64,000 nucleotides of DNA from Paraburkholderia heleia NBRC 101817 (lineage in GTDB: Bacteria > Pseudomonadota > Gammaproteobacteria > Burkholderiales > Burkholderiaceae): contig NZ_BBJH01000009.1 in NCBI RefSeq assembly GCF_000739775.1, positions 62,001 to 126,000 on the forward strand, read 5' to 3'. Within the stretch, counting starts at the first letter, position 1, and every line of letters begins with the position of its first letter. This document shows, piece by piece, positions 17,741 to 25,862 of this stretch. The notes under the pieces are model-generated. The model was not told the DNA's origin and ran no database searches. It worked only from the letters and a program-made list of their open reading frames with translations. The position numbers were made by a program, and so were the translations under genes.

Positions 17741-17756
17741 TTATTATGAATAATAA
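17741..17756. promoter_or_regulatory. Palindromic AT-rich operator candidate before the transporter gene
   Basis: TTATTAT-GA-ATAATAA, a perfect 7-bp-arm inverted repeat in otherwise GC-rich DNA, 45 bases upstream of the MFS gene start. Arm length and spacing suit a MarR dimer. The rest of the 348-base gap 17453-17800 shows no credible gene. Regulation by the divergently transcribed MarR protein is an inference. Confidence 0.5.
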
Positions 17757-17800
17757 ATATATCGCATAAGCAATCTGGGACACATCAACAGGAGACACGC

Positions 17801-19087
17801 ATGCATGCTCATTTGCCCAACGATTCGAGTCATCGTCTGGAACATGATTCGGTATACGAAATAAAAACACTGGTCCTGCTCGGGCTCGGCTTCGGTCTGG
17901 TGGGCCTCGACCGCTGGATCGTCGCGCCGCTGTTCCCGCACATGATGCACGACCTCAATCTCAACTTTCAGCAGCTCGGTAGCCTGATCGGCATTCTGAG
18001 CGTTGCCTGGGGCGTTTGGGCGATCGCAATGGGGTCGGTGGCCGACCGGATCGGCCGCAAGAAGATTCTGATCGTCTCCATGGTCGCTTTCTCGCTGCTG
18101 TCGAGTTTGTCGGGCCTCGCTTCCGGGTTTGCGAGCCTGATGCTGATCCGTGCGGTGATGGGCGTGGCCGAGGGGGCGTTTACTCCTGCGAGTGTCGCTG
18201 CCACAGGCGAGGCGTCCCTGCCTTCACGGCGCGGCTTCAACCAGGGCCTCCAGTTGAGCATGTTCTCGCTGCTCGGTCTGGGCTTTGCGCCAATTCTGGC
18301 CACGCAGTTGCTGCGCGTCGTGCCGTCGTGGCACTGGGTGTTCATGATTTCGGCTGTCCCGGGTCTGATCGTCGCCGTCCTGATCTCGCGCACGCTGCGC
18401 GACAAGCCGAAGAGCGAGCTGCCGGGCCTTGCATCGGCCCAGGACCGACCGCGCTGGAGCGGGCTCTTCGGCAGCCGCAACGTCTGGCTGGCGACGCTGG
18501 CGATCCTGTGCGCGATGACCGGCATTTTCGTGGTCAGCGCGATGGTGCCGACTTATCTCGTCGAGGTGCTGCATCTCGATACGCAGCAGATGGGATTCGT
18601 CGTCTCGGCGATCGGCTTTGGCGGCTTTGTGGGCTCGTTCGGCGTGGCCGGCATATCGGATTTCATCGGGCGGCGTAACGCGGCACTGATCGCGTTTGTC
18701 GGTGCGGCGGTCTTTTTGTATCTGTTCGCCCGGACGGGTGCGAATCAGCTGGCGCTGTTCGGTCTGTTGTTCGGCGTCTCGGTTTTCGCACTGGGGCTGC
18801 TCGGGCTGCTGAGTGGACCGATTGCGACTGAGGCGGCTCCCGCGGGTCTTGTTGCATCGTCCATCGGCTTCGTGTCGGGTGCCGGCGAAATCTTCGGCGG
18901 TGGTCTGGCGCCGGCCATCGCGGGCTTCGTCGCGCAGCATTTCGGCTTGCCGTCCACCCTGACTTTCGCGTTCGGCGGGCTCGTCGCGGGCGCCGTGGTG
19001 TCGTTGTTTCTCGCCGAGACTTCGCCGCGCCGGCGCGGCAGCGCGACACCGCTAGACGCGCCTGGCGTACCGGGAGACGCCGTATAA
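17801..19087 (+). CDS. MFS transporter, likely phenylpropanoid/aromatic acid uptake
   Basis: A 428-aa, 12-helix major facilitator with an Asp in helix 1 (LVGLDRWIVAPLFPHM), motif A GSVADRIGRKKILI and FIGRRNAALI at the second half-repeat. It begins with a strong AGGAGA before ATG 17801. It is followed by a porin gene on the same strand, making an outer- plus inner-membrane uptake pair for the substrates handled by the preceding enzymes. The substrate is inferred from position; the transport fold is clear. Confidence 0.82.
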   Translation: MHAHLPNDSSHRLEHDSVYEIKTLVLLGLGFGLVGLDRWIVAPLFPHMMHDLNLNFQQLGSLIGILSVAWGVWAIAMGSVADRIGRKKILIVSMVAFSLLSSLSGLASGFASLMLIRAVMGVAEGAFTPASVAATGEASLPSRRGFNQGLQLSMFSLLGLGFAPILATQLLRVVPSWHWVFMISAVPGLIVAVLISRTLRDKPKSELPGLASAQDRPRWSGLFGSRNVWLATLAILCAMTGIFVVSAMVPTYLVEVLHLDTQQMGFVVSAIGFGGFVGSFGVAGISDFIGRRNAALIAFVGAAVFLYLFARTGANQLALFGLLFGVSVFALGLLGLLSGPIATEAAPAGLVASSIGFVSGAGEIFGGGLAPAIAGFVAQHFGLPSTLTFAFGGLVAGAVVSLFLAETSPRRRGSATPLDAPGVPGDAV

Positions 19088-19184
19088 GGCACCTGCCTGA
19101 CCGGATTCATTCAGCTGGAACACACAGGCGGCGTTGATGTGACGTGAAGCCTGGAATAGATCAAACAAGGAACGGAGATCGTCG

Positions 19185-20264
19185 ATGGAAATGAAAACCT
19201 TCTGTTTTGCCGCGAGCCTGCTGTTCGCGTGCCACGCCAACGCACAAGGCAGCGTCACGTTGACAGGCCTGCTGGATGGGGGCGTGTCCTACGTCAGCAA
19301 TGAAGGTGGCAGCCACGTCGTCAAGTTCGACGACGGCATTGCCGTGCCAAACCTGTTGCGATTTCTCGGCAAGGAGGACCTCGGAGGCGGTACGCGCGCG
19401 ATCTTCGATCTCACGAGCCAGTTCGAACTGGGTTCGGGTACGTTCATGCCCGGCGGCAGCCTGTTCACCCGCAACGCGTTTGTCGGTCTGGACGACGATC
19501 ACTTCGGCAAGCTGACCTTCGGCAACCAGTACGATTTCCTCATCGATTCGCTGTTCTTCGGTCTGGACGATGGCGCGATCTATGCGCAGGGCGTCTACGA
19601 TTTCCGTAACGGACCATTTGCGAAACTCGCGCTGCCGAACAATCCGACCGGCGCGTTCGACTGGGATGGCATGGCGGGATCCAGACCCATCCATAGCTCG
19701 GTCAAGTATGCGAGCCCGAGCTTCGGTGGCTTCTCCGCCGGCGCGATGTACGGCTTCGGTGGCGTGGCGGGATCGTTCGGCTCGGAGAGCGGGATGAGTT
19801 TCGGTCTTAACTACGTCCACGGCGCTTTCGGTGCCAATGCGGCTTATACGCAAACGAAGACGGCGGTCGCCGGTGTACAGGATAGCGTGCGCAACTGGGG
19901 CTTTGGCGCTCACTACGGCTTCGGCCCGGTGACAGTAACAGGGCTTTACACCGCCGTGCGCAATGAGTTGAACGGCGCGGCAGTCTGGCAGGCGGAGCTG
20001 GGCGGTCTGTGGCAAATCGCGCCGGAGTGGGCATTGAGTGGTACGTATATGTACATGAAGGGCAACAAGGTCGTCGACAACAACCACGCCCACCAGCTCA
20101 GCGCGATGCTGTCGTACTTTCTCTCGAAGCGAACCAGCGTGTATGTCGCCAGCGTCTATCAGCGTACGAACGAGGGGGCGATGGCGCAGATCAACGACGT
20201 GATGGTGGCGTCGAGCGGCCCTTCGCAGTTCATCGGGCGGATTGGCTTGCAGACGCGGTTTTGA
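19185..20264 (+). CDS. Outer-membrane porin (Gram-negative general porin type)
   Basis: A 359-aa porin of the Burkholderia OpcP/OmpC-like family. A signal peptide is present (MKTFCFAASLLFACHANAQG, cleaved after AQ), followed by the typical first strand GSVTLTGLLDGGVSYVSN, DLGGGTRAIFDLTSQFELGSG, the loop marker RNAFVGLDD and a terminal aromatic strand ending in Phe (FIGRIGLQTRF), the outer-membrane insertion signal. GGAG precedes the ATG. It lies 97 bases after the MFS gene and is probably co-transcribed. Confidence 0.9.
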   Translation: MEMKTFCFAASLLFACHANAQGSVTLTGLLDGGVSYVSNEGGSHVVKFDDGIAVPNLLRFLGKEDLGGGTRAIFDLTSQFELGSGTFMPGGSLFTRNAFVGLDDDHFGKLTFGNQYDFLIDSLFFGLDDGAIYAQGVYDFRNGPFAKLALPNNPTGAFDWDGMAGSRPIHSSVKYASPSFGGFSAGAMYGFGGVAGSFGSESGMSFGLNYVHGAFGANAAYTQTKTAVAGVQDSVRNWGFGAHYGFGPVTVTGLYTAVRNELNGAAVWQAELGGLWQIAPEWALSGTYMYMKGNKVVDNNHAHQLSAMLSYFLSKRTSVYVASVYQRTNEGAMAQINDVMVASSGPSQFIGRIGLQTRF

Positions 20265-20446
20265 TCCATGCCATGCGGGAGATTGCGTCGCCATGAATGG
20301 ACGTTTCTCCCGCTGAGCCGTTCAATCCGCTGCGTCTGGCACCCGATGTGCGGGAGTGGCTTGCCGCGATGGCCGGCTCTATCGCGATGCGTTGCCGGCG
20401 GCGGGGGCCCGAATCTGCGACGCGGCCAGAACGATGGCACGCCGGT

Positions 20447-21427
20447 TTAGCGGCTGCCCCGTTTGCCGAGGCCAATGTTCATCAGCACCGCAATCACGAT
20501 GATGAATCCGCGCACGACTTGCTGGAAGAACGGATTCACGCCCATCAGCACGAGGCCGTTGCCGATCAGCGTGATGACGAGCACGCCGAGCAGGGTGCCT
20601 GTCATCGACCCGCGGCCGCCGGAGAGCGACGTGCCGCCCACCACGACGGCGGCGATCACGTCGAATTCCAGACCGGAGGCCGCGCCCGCGTTGCCGGAGC
20701 CGAGCCGCGCGGTCAGCAGGAGGCCCGAAATGCCGGCAAGCACGCCCGCGACGGCGAAGAGGGTCATGCGAATGCGCTTTACGTCGATGCCGCACAAAGA
20801 GGCGGCATGGGCGTTGCCGCCGATCGCAAAGGTCGAACGCCCGTAGGCCGTTTTGCGGCTCACGAACAGGAAGACGAAGAACAGCACCAGCATGACGAGC
20901 GCGGAGCAGGGCACGCCAAGCACGTTGTCGCCGAGACGATCGAGGAAGTCGCTCTCGTCGAAGGTTATGGGCAGCGCGTTGCTCATGAAGAGCGCGAGTC
21001 CGCGCAGCGCGCTCCACAGACCGAGCGTTGCAATGAACGACGGCACGTTGAAAAGCGCGCGCAGCGCGCCTGCAACCGAACCGAGCGCCGCACCGAGGAT
21101 CAGCGCGAGGCCGGCAGCTGCCGCGAGCGGCACCTGAAAGCGCAGCAGATACGCGAAGATCACGGAGAGGAACGCGACCATCGGGCCGACGCTCACGTCG
21201 ATCTCACCCGCAATGATGATCATCGTCGCGCCCCATGCGGCAATGCCGATGGTGGACGCATCCCGCAGGATGTTCATCTGGTTTTCGAACGAGAGAAAGC
21301 CGTGCGCCATCGCGCCAAAAAGAATATAGAGCAGCATGATCACGCCTAGCAGGCCGATCTCGTTCAAATGCTGGCTGAAACGAAAATTCGGGCGCGCTTG
21401 CGCGGCGCTCACGGCAGACAGGTTCAT
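20447..21427 (-). CDS. Ribose-type ABC transporter permease
   Basis: A 326-aa permease of the RbsC/XylH class. The start is ATG 21425-21427, overlapping the ATPase stop (ATGA); the longer open frame is spurious. About eight or nine hydrophobic helices, with the family motifs MIIIAGEIDVSVGPMVAF, VPSFIATLGLWSALRGLAL, GRSTFAIGGNAHAASLCGIDV and VVVGGTSLSGGRGSMTGTLLG. It forms the membrane pore for the binding protein at 23009-24013. The 182 bases downstream of its stop, converging on the porin, show no gene. Confidence 0.9.
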   Translation of the reverse strand: MNLSAVSAAQARPNFRFSQHLNEIGLLGVIMLLYILFGAMAHGFLSFENQMNILRDASTIGIAAWGATMIIIAGEIDVSVGPMVAFLSVIFAYLLRFQVPLAAAAGLALILGAALGSVAGALRALFNVPSFIATLGLWSALRGLALFMSNALPITFDESDFLDRLGDNVLGVPCSALVMLVLFFVFLFVSRKTAYGRSTFAIGGNAHAASLCGIDVKRIRMTLFAVAGVLAGISGLLLTARLGSGNAGAASGLEFDVIAAVVVGGTSLSGGRGSMTGTLLGVLVITLIGNGLVLMGVNPFFQQVVRGFIIVIAVLMNIGLGKRGSR

Positions 21428-22962
21428 CGTTGATCTCCTGTTGATGCTTCGAACAGGCAGGCCGACATCAGTGCCTGGGTGGTGATGGCGGGGGCGGCAA
21501 GCTCCTCGGCGATGCGGCCGTCGCGGATCACGGCGACGCGGTCGCAAACCAGCGGCAGTTCCTCGAGCTCGCTCGAGACGAAAATCACGCTGTTGCCTTC
21601 GGCGGCGAGCGCACGCATGATCGTATAGATCTGCTGCTTCGCGTCGACGTCCACGCCGCGCGTGGGTTCGTCGAGCAAGAGGATCTGCGCGCGCGCGTGA
21701 ACCCAGCGGCCGATCACCGCTTTTTGCTGATTGCCGCCGGAAAGCGTGCTGATCGGTATCGCGGGCGTGCCGGCCTTGATGCCCATGCTGCGGATGACCG
21801 CCGCGGCGGCGTCGTGAATGCGCGCCGCCGAGAGCATGCCGGCGCGCGACACCTTGCGCGGGTTAGTCAGCACGATGTTCTCGTCCACGCCCAGTTGCGG
21901 AAAAATGCCCTGTTCCTTGCGGCTTTCCGGCGTGAAGCCGAGCCCGTTCTCGAGCAACTGGCGATAGTGCCAGCGCGTGTGCCGTTCGCCGCGGAAAACG
22001 AGTTCGCCGCCGCGCACCGGGTCGAGCCCGGCGATGGCGCGTACGAGTTCGCTGCGCCCCGAGCCAAGGAGCCCTGCGATGCCAAGGACTTCGCCGCGCC
22101 TGAGTGTCAACCCGATATCGATGAGCTTCGGTGGCGCGCAAAGGCCGGTGACGGACAGCGCGACCTCGTCTCGCACGTGCGAGCGCAGCGCCGCCGGCGC
22201 TGCGGCCTGTCCGTGGCCGAGCATCAGCTCGACGATATCGGCGTCGCTCATCTCGGCGAGTCGATGCGTGGGCGAGGCGCGGCCGTCGCGCATGACGGTC
22301 GCCGTTTGCGCGACCTGGCGAATCTCTTTCATGCGGTGGCTCACGTAGATCACCGCAATGCCGGTCGCGCTCATTTGCTGGACGGCATCGAGCACGCGGC
22401 GCGCTTCACGGTCCGTAAGCGAACTGGTTGGCTCGTCGAGAATGACCAGCCTCGGATGGCCCATCAGCGCTCGCGCGATTTCGACGAGTTGCCGCTCCGC
22501 CGCCGTCAGCGTGACAACCCATTGGCGCGGGTCGACGCTTTCGAGCCCGACCCGTGCGAGGGCGGCCGACGCGCCTGCGCGCATGGCGTTGTAGTCGAGC
22601 ACAGCGCCTTTGCGCGGCCATGCGCCGAGGTACAGGTTCTCCTCGATGCTCATGTCGGGGACGAGGCTCAGTTCCTGGTAGACGACCCTCACGCCCGCAC
22701 CCGCGGCGTGCCGTGCGAGCATATCGGTGTTCTCCGGCACGCGCGCGCCGCCCAAAAGGACCGCGCCGGTATCGGGACGCTCCGCGCCGGCCAGCAGACG
22801 GATCAGCGTCGATTTGCCTGCGCCATTCTTGCCGAGCAGTGCGCGGACTTCGCCTGCATGAATCGCGAAGTCGACGTGGTCGAGCGCCAGCACGCCGCCA
22901 TATCGCTTCACGGCGCCGCGAACCTCGGCCACGGCGCCATGATCGGTTGATCCTGTGTTCAC
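21424..22962 (-). CDS. Sugar ABC transporter ATPase (tandem nucleotide-binding domains)
   Basis: Taken as 512 aa from GTG 22960-22962 (VNTGSTDHG), which has GGAGA eight bases upstream; the open frame extends further but is unlikely. Two ABC domains: Walker A GKNGAGKST at about 44-52 with Walker B VILDEPTSSL, and a second domain with the degenerate P-loop GLLGSGRSELV, signature LSGGNQQKAVIGRW and LLLDEPTRGVDV. This asymmetry is standard for RbsA/XylG/MglA. It couples to the permease by an ATGA overlap. Confidence 0.9.
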   Translation of the reverse strand: MNTGSTDHGAVAEVRGAVKRYGGVLALDHVDFAIHAGEVRALLGKNGAGKSTLIRLLAGAERPDTGAVLLGGARVPENTDMLARHAAGAGVRVVYQELSLVPDMSIEENLYLGAWPRKGAVLDYNAMRAGASAALARVGLESVDPRQWVVTLTAAERQLVEIARALMGHPRLVILDEPTSSLTDREARRVLDAVQQMSATGIAVIYVSHRMKEIRQVAQTATVMRDGRASPTHRLAEMSDADIVELMLGHGQAAAPAALRSHVRDEVALSVTGLCAPPKLIDIGLTLRRGEVLGIAGLLGSGRSELVRAIAGLDPVRGGELVFRGERHTRWHYRQLLENGLGFTPESRKEQGIFPQLGVDENIVLTNPRKVSRAGMLSAARIHDAAAAVIRSMGIKAGTPAIPISTLSGGNQQKAVIGRWVHARAQILLLDEPTRGVDVDAKQQIYTIMRALAAEGNSVIFVSSELEELPLVCDRVAVIRDGRIAEELAAPAITTQALMSACLFEASTGDQR

Positions 22963-23008
22963 GAATACGTCTCCGGTTTCGATCGTAACGATGGGGGCAC
23001 AGCGGGAG

Positions 23009-24013
23009 TCAGGGCAGGCCGTCCGCGTGAGCCTTGCGCCAGGCGTTCGCGGCGGCGGGGCTCGTGTAGGCCGTGATCGTGGCCGGTATGATCTTCGACG
23101 CGGCCTTCTTGCCTTGCGCCGCACTCGTCGCCTCCGCGAAGGCGAGCTTGCCGACTTCGATACCCGACACATCGACAATGCCCTTGAGCACCGCGCCCGA
23201 CGCCAGTTCGTTGGCGATGTCCGTCGTCATGTCGCAGCCGAACACGACCACCGAGCCCGCCCGCCCGGACTTCTCGACGGCCTTCGTGGCGCCCAGCGTC
23301 GCGCCGCCGGATTCGCCGACCAGCACGTTGATCGAAGGCTGCGCCGACAACATCGCTTGTGCGGTGGAAATGGCCTTGTCGAGGATCGTGCCTTCCTGGT
23401 TGGCGACGATCTGCGCGTCCGGGATGCGGTGCTTGAGCGCGTCTTCGAAGCCCTTGCGCCGCTGCACGCAGACTTCGAGGAATTCGCAGTTCAACACGCC
23501 AATGCGCGGATGGGCCACACCCGCCTTTTGCAGGTAATCGGCCGCGGCGTTGCCGAGCTTCTGACCAAACACGTAAGCGTCACCGACGACATACGCGTAC
23601 ACATACTGCTCGACGCCGCGCTGGTTGATGCAAGTGTTGTAGCAAACGACAGGAATGCCCGCGCGCGACGCCGCCCGGATCGCACGCACCGAGCCGTCGG
23701 CCGAGGTGGCCGAAACGACGATGGCCGAAACCCTGGTCGCGATCATCGAGTCGATGAACGAGCTTTCTTTCGAAAGATCGCCGCCCGAGTTGCTGTCAAG
23801 AACCCTCGCGCTCACGCCGCTCCCGGAGGCCGCTTTCTGGATACCGCTACGCACGCCGGCGTAGTAACCCTGCGAATCGAGATACAACACGCCGATCGTC
23901 ACGTCTTTCGCCTCGGCACGCGAAATGGTACTTAGCGTGCCAAACAGTGCGAGGCCGATGAGCAAGCCTGCCCGTGCGATCCGTGCCAGATTCCAGCCTG
24001 CCTTTCCGCTCAT
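23009..24013 (-). CDS. Sugar ABC transporter periplasmic binding protein
   Basis: A 334-aa type-I periplasmic binding protein (RbsB-like). The signal peptide runs to about residue 35 (AGLLIGLALFGTLSTISRAEA) followed by KDVTIGVLYLDSQGYYAGV. DSNSGGDLSKESSFIDSMIA and CYNTCINQRGVEQYVYAYV are family-like, but several sugar-stacking positions differ from ribose binders, so the ligand is uncertain. AGGAGA precedes its ATG. It lies between the GntR regulator and the ATPase gene in one leftward operon. Confidence 0.87.
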   Translation of the reverse strand: MSGKAGWNLARIARAGLLIGLALFGTLSTISRAEAKDVTIGVLYLDSQGYYAGVRSGIQKAASGSGVSARVLDSNSGGDLSKESSFIDSMIATRVSAIVVSATSADGSVRAIRAASRAGIPVVCYNTCINQRGVEQYVYAYVVGDAYVFGQKLGNAAADYLQKAGVAHPRIGVLNCEFLEVCVQRRKGFEDALKHRIPDAQIVANQEGTILDKAISTAQAMLSAQPSINVLVGESGGATLGATKAVEKSGRAGSVVVFGCDMTTDIANELASGAVLKGIVDVSGIEVGKLAFAEATSAAQGKKAASKIIPATITAYTSPAAANAWRKAHADGLP

Positions 24014-24085
24014 TTTCGTCTCCTGGTGATTTGTAATCCTTAGTAATTGAAAAGGAGCGGCATTGTCTGGATACCGCCCTCTGGT

Positions 24086-24106
24086 GCGCAGCGAAACGTG
24101 CTGCGC
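24086..24106 (-). other. Intercistronic stem-loop between regulator and binding-protein genes
   Basis: GCGCAGC (24086-24092) pairs with GCTGCGC (24100-24106) around a 7-base loop, in the 105-base gap between the GntR stop and the binding-protein start. There is no U-tract on the minus strand, so an RNA-processing or stabilising hairpin that raises binding-protein expression is more likely than a terminator. Structure is seen; role is inferred. Confidence 0.35.
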
Positions 24107-24118
24107 GAGTTTGGCGAA

Positions 24119-24922
24119 TCAGAGAGGCGTGGTGATCTCGGGGCGGGGTTGCCGCGTGAATGGCGACGGCTGCGTGCGGCGAGTTTCACCAAAGCGCATG
24201 TCGATATGCTCGCGGAAGAGATCGAGATGCTCGTTCATGGCTTCGCGGGCCGCCTGCGGATCGCTTCGGCCGATCGCGTGCAAAATCTTGACGTGCCCTT
24301 CCAGAGAGCGTTCGGGCGCTCCGACCAGCTCGGTTGTCAGCATGTAGCCGTCACGCACGACACGGTGAATCGGTGCGAGCATGTTGCGCAGGAGGTCGTT
24401 GGACGCAGCCTGCGCAATGGCTTCGTGGAATTCGAGGTCGAGCGCGGTGTAGCGCGCATGGTCTTCGAGATGCAGTCGCATCTGCTCGACGAGCGCCGTC
24501 ATTCGCGCGAGGTTCGCCTCGCTGCGCCGTTGCGCCGCGAGCGTCGCGAGCTCGGCTTCCGCGAAATGCTGCACTTCCAGAATCTCGCTCAACATTTTCT
24601 GGCTGCGCGGCGAATTCACGTGCGCGAACAGCACGAGCGGATCGAGGTACTGCCAGTTTTCCGGAGGCTGCACGGTCATTCCCGAGCCATGGCGAACCTT
24701 GACGAGCCCGCAGTTCGCGACCAGCTTGACGGCGTCGCGAATCGTCACGCGGCTCACGTCGAACTGCTTTTCGAGCAGGGGCTCGGTTGGCAGCGAGGTG
24801 CCCGGCGCATGCACACCGTCGACGATCAACTGGGCGAGCTTTGCCGCAACGCGCTCGCTGAGCGTCGTGCGCGGGATGGAGTTGTCTCGAGGGGAAGGTG
24901 TCGTAGGGGAGGGCGTACTCAT
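24119..24922 (-). CDS. GntR-family (FadR/FCD subfamily) regulator of the sugar operon
   Basis: A 267-aa regulator: winged helix at about residues 20-90 (VHAPGTSLPTEPLLEKQFDVSRVTIRDAVKL with wing VRHGSGMTV) and an all-helical FCD ligand domain (LDLEFHEAIAQAASNDLLRN) with the acidic/His positions that hold a metal ion and a carboxylate or sugar-acid ligand. Its ATG overlaps the stop of the aldose epimerase (ATGA 24919-24922). Embedded in the operon, it is likely autoregulatory and responds to a pathway intermediate. Confidence 0.85.
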   Translation of the reverse strand: MSTPSPTTPSPRDNSIPRTTLSERVAAKLAQLIVDGVHAPGTSLPTEPLLEKQFDVSRVTIRDAVKLVANCGLVKVRHGSGMTVQPPENWQYLDPLVLFAHVNSPRSQKMLSEILEVQHFAEAELATLAAQRRSEANLARMTALVEQMRLHLEDHARYTALDLEFHEAIAQAASNDLLRNMLAPIHRVVRDGYMLTTELVGAPERSLEGHVKILHAIGRSDPQAAREAMNEHLDLFREHIDMRFGETRRTQPSPFTRQPRPEITTPL

Positions 24923-25824
24923 CTGCGTGCTCCAGCAGAAATCGATACCGCAAGACGCATCGTCAATGCCATTTGCGCGCCTGCGGCCAGCGTGACAAGG
25001 CCGCGTGGGTCAGGCGACGCGTGGCTGTCCGCTGCGTGCGTCATCGGTTCGAAACAGAAATAGTCGTGATGATAGTGCGGATCGAACGGCGTGTCGCTCA
25101 CGAACACGAAGTAGTACGCGGCGCCGGGCGCCTCGATCGACAGATCGAGCCCGCGGCTGGGCCAGGCGATGTGCGCTGCGCCGTCCCAGCCGCCGAAGCC
25201 GTTGTTCACCCAGTGGCGCGGCAAGCGCGCGCCCCGGCGGAAGTCCAGCGCCTCGGGCACCGGCGCTTCGGCGCCGGGCAAGTACTGTTCGCGCTCGGTC
25301 CAGTATGACCTGGCGGGCGCCTGCAGGAGCGTGTCAGCTTCGAGCACGAAATAAGGATGCCAGCCGAGCCCGAACGGCAGCGCCGCACCACGATTCGTGA
25401 CACAGAGCGTCATGGTGAGTGCGTTGCCGCTCAACTCGAAACGCTGCATGGCGCGATAGGCGTATGGTGTTGCCGGGTTGGCGGCGTGCTCGTAGACGAG
25501 CGTAGCCGATCGCTCATCGCTTTGTTCGAGGGCCCATTGATTCAGCCAGCCGTCGCCATGCAGGTAGTGCTCGTCCCAGGGCTGGTTGGGCGCAAGTGTG
25601 TACGGCTGACCCGCGCAGGTGAAGCTGTTGCCGCGCACCCGGTTGCCGAACGGCACGAGCGGAAAGCACGCCGAGCGCAGCGCCGGAACCGTTGCGTCGC
25701 GCGGCGCAGGACGCAGGATCGGCAGGCATGCCGCGCCGCGGCGCGCGTCGAGACGCAGCAAGGTGCCGCCGAGCGTCGATACCGTGACGTCGAGCCGTTC
25801 CGAGCAGAGGTCGATCAGGGCCAT
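24919..25824 (-). CDS. Aldose 1-epimerase
   Basis: A 301-aa galactose-mutarotase-like protein starting at ATG 25822-25824; the longer open frame overlaps the dehydrogenase and is spurious. Motifs: FPLVPFGNRVRGNSF, the catalytic-His region HYLHGDGWLNQW and LPFGLGWHPYFVLEA. It interconverts alpha and beta anomers of the imported sugar for the following oxidation. It sits between the dehydrogenase and the GntR gene. Family is confident; the sugar is unknown. Confidence 0.86.
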   Translation of the reverse strand: MALIDLCSERLDVTVSTLGGTLLRLDARRGAACLPILRPAPRDATVPALRSACFPLVPFGNRVRGNSFTCAGQPYTLAPNQPWDEHYLHGDGWLNQWALEQSDERSATLVYEHAANPATPYAYRAMQRFELSGNALTMTLCVTNRGAALPFGLGWHPYFVLEADTLLQAPARSYWTEREQYLPGAEAPVPEALDFRRGARLPRHWVNNGFGGWDGAAHIAWPSRGLDLSIEAPGAAYYFVFVSDTPFDPHYHHDYFCFEPMTHAADSHASPDPRGLVTLAAGAQMALTMRLAVSISAGARR

Positions 25825-25862
25825 GGGAACTGTTCTTGCAGGTTCATGGAGCGCGTGGGCTG

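Noticed and set aside
20275-20312. Inverted repeat GCGGGAGA/TCTCCCGC as terminator between porin and permease genes
   Set aside because: The 22-base loop and missing T-tract make it weak; not listed as a feature.
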